The translations under genes were made by a program, and so were the position numbers. The notes beneath the pieces are model-generated. The model was not told the origin of the DNA and ran no database searches. It was given only the letters and a program-made list of their open reading frames with translations. Below are positions 15,854-23,332 of a stretch of 44,292 nucleotides of DNA, piece after piece. Source of the stretch: Actinacidiphila cocklensis (GTDB lineage: Bacteria > Actinomycetota > Actinomycetes > Streptomycetales > Streptomycetaceae); assembly GCF_907177275.1 (NCBI RefSeq), contig NZ_CAJSLV010000091.1, forward strand, positions 1-44,292, given 5' to 3'. The number at the start of each line of letters is the position of its first letter. The stretch's first letter is position 1.

Positions 15854-16326
15854 CGGGTGAGCTCGGCGAGGCAGGCGTCCATGGGTTGGAAGCGTCCCGG
15901 AAGGGCTTCGACGAGGTCCCACCAGTGGATGGCTGCGATCTCCTCGTTGGCCTGGAAGTCGCGGAGTTCGGTGCAGTGCCCCGTGAACAGCGCCGCGTAT
16001 TCGGTGCGCTGGTCAGGCGCCAGTACAGACCTCGCGTAGCCGGCGAACCGCAGCGGCCCGCCGGGCTCCTGCCCACTCTCCTCCCGCAGTTCACGCACAG
16101 CCGCCTGACGAAGGGTCTCCCCCTGTTCTATGTGCCCGCCGGGAAGCTCCCAGCACTGGCGGTACCGGTCGAAGACCATGAGGACCCGGCCGGCGTGCCA
16201 GAGGGCGACGAGCGCTGCCGGCAGTGGTGCGTCGTCGGGTGGCGTCCTCTCGTTCCCCGGCGTGAAGGAGAGCAGGGAGTTGCCACGGTCATCGGCTGCA
16301 AGCGGTGTGTCCTCGGGGTCGGCCAT
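15850..16326 (-). CDS. NUDIX hydrolase
   Basis: A 158-aa NUDIX protein that would hydrolyse a nucleoside diphosphate linked to another moiety. The NUDIX box is complete: GGHIEQGETLRQAAVRELREE then SGQ, giving the GX5EX7REUXEEXGU pattern. Flanking strands include LWHAGRVLMVFDRYRQCWELPG and EIAAIHWWDL. The substrate cannot be read from sequence. CATCAT lies 6 nt before the ATG, so a leaderless transcript is possible. It converges with the VOC remnant, their stop codons overlapping. Confidence 0.92.
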   Translation of the reverse strand: MADPEDTPLAADDRGNSLLSFTPGNERTPPDDAPLPAALVALWHAGRVLMVFDRYRQCWELPGGHIEQGETLRQAAVRELREESGQEPGGPLRFAGYARSVLAPDQRTEYAALFTGHCTELRDFQANEEIAAIHWWDLVEALPGRFQPMDACLAELTR

Positions 16327-16427
16327 GTCCCGATGATGCCCGGTTCGGCTCGGCGGAAAGCCCTGCGCATGCGGGCATGCCGCAGCCCGGCAGGACCTGG
16401 GCGCTGGGGCCGCCCTGGCCCCGTCGC

Positions 16428-16465
16428 ACCGTGCCGGCGGACCCCCGGGGGTTCGCCGGCACGGT
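16428..16465. terminator. Long hairpin, probable terminator
   Basis: A 38-nt, almost perfect inverted repeat: a 12-bp outer stem (16428-16439 with 16454-16465), a G-T wobble, and a palindromic GC-rich centre (16441-16452). It lies about 165 nt downstream of the pectate lyase stop and upstream of the NUDIX gene, both read from the minus strand. Confidence 0.6.
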
Positions 16466-16574
16466 TCTGCCCGATCGCGGGTGCGGCAGCAGTGGGGGGA
16501 TCCGCGGCGGGGGTGCGCACAACCGCTTGCTGGAACTCCACCAGGATTACTGGCGGCACGTCAGCAGGTATCCA

Positions 16575-16586
16575 GCAAGCGCTTGC
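16575..16586. promoter_or_regulatory. Palindrome GCAAGCGCTTGC, LacI-family operator-like
   Basis: A perfect 12-bp palindrome with the central CG and AAGCGCTT core seen in many LacI/GalR-family operators. It lies 45 nt after the pectate lyase stop codon, an odd place for an operator, and overlaps an arm of the 11-bp inverted repeat 16524-16534/16571-16581. It may simply be part of a transcription-ending structure. Confidence 0.35.
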
Positions 16587-16630
16587 GCGTCACGCGAAAA
16601 GTCCCCTTGCCGCAATGACGCCGCCCCTCG

Positions 16631-17944
16631 TCACAGCCGGCCCGCGCCCGCGCCGCCGTCGACGATGTGCGGGACGGAGCGCGGGTCGTCGACGCGGGTG
16701 CGCAGTGCGGGCGTCCACCCGGCGCCCTGGGCGATCGGCGTGGCCGGGTTGGCGGCGTTGAAGGCGCCGAGCAGGTCGGCCGGGCGGCCGTTGACGTAGT
16801 TGTGGTCCTCCGTCATCGCGGTGCCCTTCCAGTACGCGATGGTCCGGCCGGCGGTGACGCCGGCCGGCAGGGTGAACGCGTTGTCCTCGGCGACCAGTTG
16901 GGAATGGAAGCCGACACCGAGGCTGTAGACGTAGTCGGCCGCGTCGGTGACCACGTAGTGGTTGTTGTAGGCGTCGACCTGGCCGAAGCGGACCCGCGGG
17001 GCGCGCTCGCCGATGTCCTGGAAGAGGTTGTGGTGCAAGGTGATGCGCAGCTTGCCCGCGTCGGTGGCGGCGGCGCCGTCGCTGTTGCCGAACAGCAGGG
17101 TCTTGTCGTGGTCGGTGAAGGCGTTCCAGGAGGCGGTGACGTAGTCCGCGCCCTTGACGACGTCGAGTTCGCCGTCGTGCTGCTGGTAGATCCGCCCGAA
17201 GTAGAACGGCTGGTCGGCGTCGGGGCGGCGGCCGTCGGTGAAGGTGTTGTGGTCGACCCAGACGTGGGTCGAGCCGGTGACGACGAGGTTGTCGTACTCG
17301 GAGTTCCAGTTGCCGGTGTCGCCGTCGGTGGGGTCCCACTGCGGGAAGCAGTCGAAGGCGTCCTCGAAGGCGAGGTTGCGGACGATGACGTTGTCGGAGC
17401 CGCTGACCTGGAGGTCGAGGCCCAGCAGCCGGGGGTTGCGGCCGACGCCGACGACGGTGGTGTTGGAGCCGACCTTCAGCTCGACCCGGGCGGCCTGCTT
17501 GGCGGCCGACGCGGCGCGGGCGTCCTCCTGCGGGCCGGTCGGCACCTCGTCCATGCCCCACACGGCCGGGTCGTACGCGGCGAGGTAGGCGTCCAGGCTG
17601 TAGCCGTCGGTGGCGTAGGCGTCGCAGGACAGCGGGGCGCCGGTGTCGTCGGCGTTGCCGTCGATGGTCCCGGAGACCTGGATGATCTTGGGGGTGGCGC
17701 TGCCGTTGTCCAGGGCGGCGGCCAGCTCGGCGCGGTTGGTGACGGTGAAGACGTGCGCCTGGTCGGCGGCTGCGCCGCCGGTGGTGCCCGCGCCCTGCGA
17801 GGCCCAGCCGTCGCCGGCCGGCAGCGCCTGCCGGGCGTAGTGCGGCAGCCGTGCGCCGGTCCCGCAGTGCGCGGGGGCGGCGGCGAGCATCAGGGGGGCG
17901 GTGGAGACCAGGAGGGCGATCATCGGGACATGGCTCTTGCGCAC
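16631..17944 (-). CDS. Secreted pectate lyase, polysaccharide lyase family 1
   Basis: A 437-aa secreted enzyme that should cleave polygalacturonate by beta-elimination with calcium. A signal peptide of about 26 residues (MRKSHVPMIALLVSTAPLML) precedes a right-handed beta-helix. Family 1 marks are the WVDHNTFTDGR block with calcium-binding acidic residues, TLLFGNSD, LRITLHHNLF, and the catalytic-Arg segment GERAPRVRFGQVDAYNNHY. It is the last gene of the sugar operon strand, 105 nt after the binding protein, with a strong hairpin between them. It may therefore be made at a different level or from its own promoter. The product would be unsaturated oligogalacturonides, the likely reason for the transporter and catabolic genes upstream. 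Confidence 0.92.
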   Translation of the reverse strand: MRKSHVPMIALLVSTAPLMLAAAPAHCGTGARLPHYARQALPAGDGWASQGAGTTGGAAADQAHVFTVTNRAELAAALDNGSATPKIIQVSGTIDGNADDTGAPLSCDAYATDGYSLDAYLAAYDPAVWGMDEVPTGPQEDARAASAAKQAARVELKVGSNTTVVGVGRNPRLLGLDLQVSGSDNVIVRNLAFEDAFDCFPQWDPTDGDTGNWNSEYDNLVVTGSTHVWVDHNTFTDGRRPDADQPFYFGRIYQQHDGELDVVKGADYVTASWNAFTDHDKTLLFGNSDGAAATDAGKLRITLHHNLFQDIGERAPRVRFGQVDAYNNHYVVTDAADYVYSLGVGFHSQLVAEDNAFTLPAGVTAGRTIAYWKGTAMTEDHNYVNGRPADLLGAFNAANPATPIAQGAGWTPALRTRVDDPRSVPHIVDGGAGAGRL

Positions 17945-18008
17945 TGCGGCTCCCGTGGGGGGTGAAAGAGGTTTCGAGGTGAAGGAGAGGGCGGAAGGGG
18001 CGGCCGCG

Positions 18009-18041
18009 GCGGGGGCCGGCGCCGGGTGGGCCGGCCCCCGC
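18009..18041 (-). terminator. Hairpin after the sugar-binding protein gene
   Basis: A perfect 12-bp GC stem (18009-18020 with 18030-18041) with a 9-nt loop, starting 9 nt after the binding-protein stop on the minus strand. It could end the main operon or stabilise the upstream mRNA, so that the pectate lyase is expressed separately. Confidence 0.7.
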
Positions 18042-18049
18042 CCCGGGGC

Positions 18050-19396
18050 TCACTTCTTGTGGTGCTGGGCGAAGTCCGCCTGGGCGTCGTTGATCTTGCC
18101 GGCGAGCTCGTCCGCGAAGTCCTTCGCGGTCATCTTGCCGAGCAGGACCTTCTGGAAGTCCGGTTCCGTGTCGGCCTTGGTGATGTTGTTCCAGTCCGGC
18201 AGGTAGTAGGGGAACTGCACGATCTTGGTGTTGGGGTCGTTCAGCGAGTCCATCGCCACCTTGGTGGGCCTGGAGTCGTTGATCCACGCGTCTTGCTCGG
18301 CACCGGTGTTGGCCGGGATGGAGGCCGCCGACTGGCTCCAGAGGCTGTTCATCGGCGCCGAGGCGGCGAACTCGATGAACTTCCAGGCCGCGGCCTTGTT
18401 CTTGCCCGACTTGAACAGCCCCAGGCCGTCGACCGGGTTGGAGACGACGGTCCGCACCCCGCCGTCCTGCGAGGGCGGCAGGGGTATGCCGTCGACCTTG
18501 TCCTTGCCCAGGGCCTTGAGGTGGTCGTTGTACGAGCCGAGGTTGTGCTGCAGCATGCCGACGTTGCCGTGGTCGAACTCGGCGACCATGTTGACGAAGT
18601 CGTTGTTCAGGTCGGCCTCGGGGGTGGCCTTCTTGTACAGGCCGACGTACTTCTCCAGCGCGGCGATGTTCTTCGGGTCGTTGACGGTGGTCTTGTCGCC
18701 GTCCCAGAAGTCCTGGATGCCGGACTGGGCGTACATCATCTCCAGGGCCTGGGCGATCGAGCCCTTGCCGCCGCGGATGGTGAAGCCGAACTTGTTGTCC
18801 GAGGCGCTGGTGAGCTTGTCCGCGGCCGCGTAGAAGGCCGACCAGGTGGTGGGCGGCTGGAGGCCCGCGGCGCTGAAGAGGTCGGTGCGGTACCAGATGG
18901 TGCCCTGGTTGGCGGAGGTCGGGACCTCGTACATCTCCTTGCCCTGGCCGCCCGCCGCCTGGACGCTGGTGACCATCCCGTTGACGAGCTTGCCCTTGAG
19001 GTCGCTCTTGTCGATGCGGTCGCCGACGGGCTCCAGCGCGTCCTGCGCCACCATGTTGGCCAGGTACGCCGTGCCGACCCCGCCGACGTCGGGCAGCCCG
19101 CCGCCGGCGATGGCGGTGTCGTACTTCTTCTGCACGTCGGCGATCGGGATGCCGACGTACTCGACCTGGATGTCGGGGTACTTCTTCGTGAACGCGGCGA
19201 TGATCTGCTTCCAGACGTCGGTGCGCACACCGCCGTTGTTGTCCCAGAAGACGATCTTCCCCTTGCCGCTGCCCTCGTCGCCGGAGCCGCCGCTGCCGGA
19301 GTCACCGCAGGCGGTGGCGGTCAGGGCGAGTGCTGCGACGAGGGCGATGCCGGCGGCCGGCCGGGCTCTGCGCTGTCTGTGCTGCGGTCGTGACAT
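18050..19396 (-). CDS. ABC transporter sugar-binding lipoprotein (family 1 / MalE type)
   Basis: A 448-aa extracellular solute-binding protein. The ATG at 19396 starts a basic N-terminus, a hydrophobic core and a lipobox-like TATAC followed by a Gly/Ser linker, so it is probably a lipoprotein. Typical family 1 blocks are IVFWDNNGGVRTDVWKQIIAAF, KYPDIQVEYVGIP and LPDVGGVGTAYL. A hinge region and a C-terminal FIEFAASAPMNSLWSQ segment follow. It supplies ligand to the two permeases encoded upstream. The ligand is probably an oligosaccharide or sugar acid derived from pectin or a side chain, by context only. It lies 23 nt after the DUF6807 gene. Confidence 0.93.
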   Translation of the reverse strand: MSRPQHRQRRARPAAGIALVAALALTATACGDSGSGGSGDEGSGKGKIVFWDNNGGVRTDVWKQIIAAFTKKYPDIQVEYVGIPIADVQKKYDTAIAGGGLPDVGGVGTAYLANMVAQDALEPVGDRIDKSDLKGKLVNGMVTSVQAAGGQGKEMYEVPTSANQGTIWYRTDLFSAAGLQPPTTWSAFYAAADKLTSASDNKFGFTIRGGKGSIAQALEMMYAQSGIQDFWDGDKTTVNDPKNIAALEKYVGLYKKATPEADLNNDFVNMVAEFDHGNVGMLQHNLGSYNDHLKALGKDKVDGIPLPPSQDGGVRTVVSNPVDGLGLFKSGKNKAAAWKFIEFAASAPMNSLWSQSAASIPANTGAEQDAWINDSRPTKVAMDSLNDPNTKIVQFPYYLPDWNNITKADTEPDFQKVLLGKMTAKDFADELAGKINDAQADFAQHHKK

Positions 19397-19419
19397 GGCG
19401 GCTCTTTCGGTTGTCGGGA

Positions 19420-20238
19420 TCATCGGGTGGTACGGGCGGCGAGCGCGGCGGCCTCGTCGGGTCCGAGGCGGCCGTCGGCGACGGCGGTGACGACGCGCCG
19501 GGTGAGGGTGCCGCCCGCGGGTACGGTCAGCGGGGTGCGCCAGGCCAGTGCGGACCCGACGCCGGGGTATTCGCGGGTCCTGACGAACCAGGGGTCGGCC
19601 GCGCGCAGCACGAGCGTCCACCGCTCGCCGGCCAGCGCGAGCCAGTCGGCGCGGCTGCCGTGCACCGCGTCCTCCCCCGCCGCGTCGGCGGTGAAGACCA
19701 GCGGCGGGGCGCCGGTGCGGGGCGCGCGCCAGAAGAAGCCGCCGTACCCGGCGCCGGGGCGGCCGTTGGTGGCGGGGCTGCCGATGCGCAGCGGCTCCGC
19801 CGTGGAGTTGGCCAGCGTGAAGGCCAGGTCCAGCTCCCATGCGGTGGAGGAGAGCCGGCGGGTGCGCAGGGTGCGTTCCTCGCGCAGCAGTTCGGTCCCG
19901 TCCGCGGTCCAGGACAGCTCCTCGGTGAAGCCGTCGTCGTCCTGCCAGGTGAAGCGGAGGTGGCGCTGCTCGCCGTGGTTGTCCAGTTCGGTGGGTCCCC
20001 GGTCGCGCACGTAGGTCCTGCCGCCCCAGAAGTTGCGCCCGGCCACGTCCGGCACCGCGATGCCCGCGCCGAGGTGGTGCGGGTGGTCGTCGGGCATCAC
20101 CTCGGTGACCGCGGTGCCGCCCAGGGTGGTCAGCGGGTGCAGGTACGGGCGCGGGGACAGCCGTCCCTCGATGTCGGGCCGGTGGACGTACGTGCCCACC
20201 GTGTGCCCGCCGCAGCGCAGCGGCAGGCCCGCGGTCAC
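19420..20238 (-). CDS. DUF6807 (PmoA-like) protein
   Basis: A 272-aa protein of the family annotated as PmoA or DUF6807. I recognise the segments RPYLHPLTTLGG, MPDDHPHHLGAG, NFWGGRTYVRDRGPTE and GYGGFFWRAP. The His cluster in DDHPHHLG suggests a metal or carbohydrate site. Despite the name, no link to methane oxidation is likely. In other actinobacteria and Bacteroidetes this family accompanies Gfo/Idh oxidoreductases in sugar clusters, as here, and its function is not established. The start is a GTG at 20238 overlapping the oxidoreductase stop (GTGA), so the two products are made together. Cytoplasmic. Confidence 0.85.
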   Translation of the reverse strand: MTAGLPLRCGGHTVGTYVHRPDIEGRLSPRPYLHPLTTLGGTAVTEVMPDDHPHHLGAGIAVPDVAGRNFWGGRTYVRDRGPTELDNHGEQRHLRFTWQDDDGFTEELSWTADGTELLREERTLRTRRLSSTAWELDLAFTLANSTAEPLRIGSPATNGRPGAGYGGFFWRAPRTGAPPLVFTADAAGEDAVHGSRADWLALAGERWTLVLRAADPWFVRTREYPGVGSALAWRTPLTVPAGGTLTRRVVTAVADGRLGPDEAAALAARTTR

Positions 20239-21446
20239 CGGTGCACCGCCGTCCGCCGCGCGGTGGCGGCCCAGGGCGCGCCCAGCTCGGAGAAGGTCGC
20301 CAGGCGCTCGGCGGCCTCGGCGACCAGGTCGTCGACGCCGTCCACCACCCGGCGGTGGGAGCGCTCCCCCGCTATGGCATACCAGAGGGACCCGGGGACC
20401 GGCTGCGGATCGGGCGCGGTGCGTACGGCCTCGACGACCCGCATGAAAGCGCCGGTGACCTGCGGCGGTACGAGCAGGCCGGTGCCGTCCGCGCGGTGCG
20501 CCAGCAGGTTCTCCAGCAGGTCGGTACGGCCGTGCACCCGCTCCTCCGGGCCGTGTCCGGCGCGCTGCAGCAGCACCCGGTCCTGCTTGTACCACAGGGT
20601 GATCCGGCCCCTGCTGCCGTGCACCACGACGTATGGTTCCGCCGCCTCCGCCGCGCACAGGGTGGCGGCCACCACGATCCTGGTGCCGCGCGAGGTGCGG
20701 ATGCGCACGCAGGAGGTGTCGTCCGACTCGATGTCGTTGGCACGGTACAGCTCGGTGCCGATCTCGGCGACGTCCTGCTCGCGGCTGCTGCCGTCCAGGT
20801 GCAGGGCGGTGGCCACCGCATGCGCGAGCGGGTTGGTCAGCACACCGTCGACCACGTCGGTGCCGGCCAGCCGGCGGTGCCCCGACCAGGCGGCGCGGGT
20901 GAAGTAGTGCTCCTCGCGCACCCAGTTGCCGGCCGCGCCGATGCCGCGCACCTCGCCGACGGCGCCGTCCTCGATGAGCGTGCGCACCGAGGTGACCGCG
21001 TGCGAGCCCAGCGACTGGAAGCCGATCTGGCAGGCCCGGTCGGTGCCGTCGAGGCCGGTGAGCAGCCGCCGGTACTCGGCGAGCGAGGGTGCGGGCGGCT
21101 TCTCCAGCAGGATGTCCGCGCCGCGGGCGGCCGCGGTCAGCGCCAGGTCGGTGTGGGTGTGGATCGGGGTGCAGACGATCGCCGCGCGGGCGCCGGTCCG
21201 CTCGATCAGCTCGCCGAGGTCGGTGCCCTGCTCGGGACGGCCGAGCCGGGTCAGCTCGGCGGCCTCCAGCGGCTGGACGTCGCACACGCCGGCCAGCCGC
21301 ACGATGCCGCGGGCCGCCAGGCGGCGCAGGTTGGCCAGGTGCCAGGCGCCGTGGCCGCGCCCGCCGGCCAGCACGACACGCACCGGTTCGCGGCCCGGGG
21401 CCGCCGGGGTACGGCTCAGAGCGTTCATGGCGTTCATGCCCGTCAT
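20235..21446 (-). CDS. Gfo/Idh/MocA-family NAD(P)-dependent oxidoreductase
   Basis: A 403-aa sugar oxidoreductase. The ATG at 21446 overlaps the upstream permease stop (ATGA). A Rossmann fold starts with VRVVLAGGRGHGAWHLANL. The family's catalytic Lys lies in LLEKPPAPSLAEY, followed by a conserved IGFQ strand. A C-terminal alpha/beta domain holds LTNPLAHAVATAL, where the His may be catalytic. It should oxidise or epimerise a sugar or sugar acid with NAD(P). The cosubstrate and sugar cannot be named. In this operon it could act before the dehydratase, for example turning a sugar into a lactone. The reading frame extends farther upstream but only antisense to or within the permease gene. Confidence 0.92.
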   Translation of the reverse strand: MTGMNAMNALSRTPAAPGREPVRVVLAGGRGHGAWHLANLRRLAARGIVRLAGVCDVQPLEAAELTRLGRPEQGTDLGELIERTGARAAIVCTPIHTHTDLALTAAARGADILLEKPPAPSLAEYRRLLTGLDGTDRACQIGFQSLGSHAVTSVRTLIEDGAVGEVRGIGAAGNWVREEHYFTRAAWSGHRRLAGTDVVDGVLTNPLAHAVATALHLDGSSREQDVAEIGTELYRANDIESDDTSCVRIRTSRGTRIVVAATLCAAEAAEPYVVVHGSRGRITLWYKQDRVLLQRAGHGPEERVHGRTDLLENLLAHRADGTGLLVPPQVTGAFMRVVEAVRTAPDPQPVPGSLWYAIAGERSHRRVVDGVDDLVAEAAERLATFSELGAPWAATARRTAVHR

Positions 21447-22342
21447 CCCTTCACCGCGCCGGCGCTGAAGCCGGTGATCAGCCACTTCTGGATGAAGGCG
21501 AAGACGATCACCACGGGCACCGCCGCGATGACGCCGCCCGCCGCCAGCGCGCCCAGGTCGACGCTGTCGGCGCCGATCAGGGTGTTCAGGCCGACCGGGA
21601 TCGTCTGCTTGTCCTGCTCGCTGAGGAACATCAGCGCGAACAGGAAGTGGTTCCAGCTGTGTACGAAGGCGAAGGAGCCGACGGCGACGAGGCCTGGCCG
21701 CAGCATCGGCAGCACCACCGCGAAGAAGGCCCGCAGCCGGGTGCAGCCGTCGACCCAGGCGGCCTCCTCCAGCGCCTCGGGTATGCCGCGGATGAATCCG
21801 CTCAGCAGGATGACCGACAGCGGCAGCTGGAAGACCGTCTCCGAGATGACCACGCTCCACAGCGAGTTGATCAGCTGCAGGTGCCGGAAGATCTGGAAGA
21901 GCGGGACGAGCATCAGCGCGCCGGGGACGAACTGCGAGCACAGCAGGGCGATCAGGAAGGCGGTCCTGCCCTTGAAGCGGAAGCGGGCCAGGGCGTATCC
22001 GCCGCTGAGCGCGACCACGGTGGTGAGGATCAGGGTGGCGACCCCGACCAGCATGCTGTTCTGGAAGAAGGTCCCGAAGGACCGGTCGTTCCAGACCTTG
22101 TCGAAGTGCGCGCCGGTGGCCGGCCACGGCACCAGCGAGGTCGAGCCGTCCGGCCGTACCGCGAAGAGCAGCATCCAGTAGAACGGGACCAGGGTGAACA
22201 GCAGGTACAGGCCGAGCGGGAGGTAGATCTGCCAGCGCGGCGGGCCGTCGGCGGGCCCGCGCCCGCGGCGCCGGCCGCGGCGGGTGCCCGGGACGGCGGC
22301 GACCGGTACGAGGGCGCCTTCCTCGACGAGTGCGGCGGTCAT
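21443..22342 (-). CDS. Carbohydrate ABC transporter permease (MalG type)
   Basis: A 299-aa inner-membrane permease with about six helices; the first is near residues 38-58 (IYLPLGLYLLFTLVPFYWML). The conserved cytoplasmic loop that docks the ATPase is LEEAAWVDGCTRLRAFFAVVLP (EAA motif). Starts with ATG at 22342, overlapping the stop of the other permease (ATGA). No ATPase gene exists in the operon. In Streptomyces many such importers use the shared MsiK ATPase encoded elsewhere, which I infer here. Confidence 0.94.
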   Translation of the reverse strand: MTAALVEEGALVPVAAVPGTRRGRRRGRGPADGPPRWQIYLPLGLYLLFTLVPFYWMLLFAVRPDGSTSLVPWPATGAHFDKVWNDRSFGTFFQNSMLVGVATLILTTVVALSGGYALARFRFKGRTAFLIALLCSQFVPGALMLVPLFQIFRHLQLINSLWSVVISETVFQLPLSVILLSGFIRGIPEALEEAAWVDGCTRLRAFFAVVLPMLRPGLVAVGSFAFVHSWNHFLFALMFLSEQDKQTIPVGLNTLIGADSVDLGALAAGGVIAAVPVVIVFAFIQKWLITGFSAGAVKG

Positions 22343-23256
22343 GCGCGGTCGCCTCCGAACTTGCTCAGGCGCAGGTAGAGGACGGAGAAGAACAGCAGGA
22401 TCACGAAGGCGACCGTGGTCAGCGCCGACGCGTAGCCGAAGTCGTGTCCGTCGAGGCCGGTGTTGGCGACGTAGAGCGGCAGCGTGGTGGTCTGGCCCGC
22501 GGGTCCGCCGCCGGTCAGTGTGTAGAGCAGGTCGACGTTGTTGAACTCCCAGACCGCGCGCAGCAGTGTGGACAGCACGATGGCGTCCTTCAGGTGCGGC
22601 AGGGTGATGTGGAACAGCTGCCGCAGCCGTCCCGCGCCGTCCACGGACGCCGCCTCGTACAGGTCCCCGGGGATCGACTGGAGGTCGGCGAGCAGCAGGA
22701 TCGCGAAGAAGGGGACGCCGCGCCACAGTTCGGCCAGCACCGCCGCCCAGAAGACGGTGTGCGGGTCGGACAGCAGCGAGTGCCCGTAGGAGCCGATCCC
22801 GGCGTCGGCCAGGTAACGGGTCATGCCCGTCGAGGGGTTGTAGAGCAGCATCCAGATCGTGGTGGTCAGCACCCCCGAGACCGCCCACGGCGAGAAGACC
22901 AGGGCGCGGGACAGGCCGCGGCCGACGAAGGTCTGGTTGACCAGCAGGGCCAGGGCCAGGCCGATGAGGAGCTGGAGTGCGATCTCCACGACGACCCAGC
23001 GCACGCTGAAGTTGAGGCTGTGCCAGAACTGCGGGTCGTCGGTGAAGATCCGGGTGAAGTTGGACATGCCCGCGAAGCCGTTGCGCCACGGCTTGGTGAC
23101 GTTGTAGTCCTGCAGGCTGTAGTAGAGGACGCTGATCATCGGATAGGCGATGAAGGCCAGCATCAGCAGGGCTGCCGGGGCTATCAGCAGATACGGAAGG
23201 CGCCGGGTGCGCCGTCTGCGGTTCTCGACTGGGTGCTTCGCCACGGCGATGGCCAT
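22339..23256 (-). CDS. Carbohydrate ABC transporter permease (MalF type)
   Basis: A 305-aa permease, first of the pair. The ATG at 23256 has AGGAG upstream. A basic N-terminus (KHPVENRRRRTRRL) precedes helix 1 (PYLLIAPAALLMLAFIAYPM). The EAA loop is LYEAASVDGAGRLRQLFHITLP. A periplasmic-type loop carries ISVLYYSLQDYNVTKPW, as in sugar permeases. It works with the MalG-type permease and the downstream lipoprotein. A 76-nt gap separates it from the dehydratase gene, the largest gap among the coupled genes, so a secondary start of transcription is possible there. Confidence 0.94.
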   Translation of the reverse strand: MAIAVAKHPVENRRRRTRRLPYLLIAPAALLMLAFIAYPMISVLYYSLQDYNVTKPWRNGFAGMSNFTRIFTDDPQFWHSLNFSVRWVVVEIALQLLIGLALALLVNQTFVGRGLSRALVFSPWAVSGVLTTTIWMLLYNPSTGMTRYLADAGIGSYGHSLLSDPHTVFWAAVLAELWRGVPFFAILLLADLQSIPGDLYEAASVDGAGRLRQLFHITLPHLKDAIVLSTLLRAVWEFNNVDLLYTLTGGGPAGQTTTLPLYVANTGLDGHDFGYASALTTVAFVILLFFSVLYLRLSKFGGDRA

Positions 23257-23332
23257 GACCGGGGGCTCCTTCGCTACGGAGGGCGTGTGCCGGGAGGCTC
23301 GGTCGCCCGGACGGACGGGTGGGCGGCCTGGG

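Larger units (their letters stand above)
16327..16630. other. Intergenic region rich in inverted repeats
   Basis: No gene is visible in these 304 bases between the NUDIX start and the pectate lyase stop. The region holds a long hairpin (16428-16465), an 11-bp inverted repeat (16524-16534 with 16571-16581) and, inside the second arm, a 12-bp palindrome. Upstream of the NUDIX ATG is a possible -10. Confidence 0.6.

Noticed and set aside
16428..16465. Long inverted repeat considered as an insertion-sequence end
   Set aside because: Both arms are only 14 nt apart, there is no transposase and no target duplication. A terminator is simpler.
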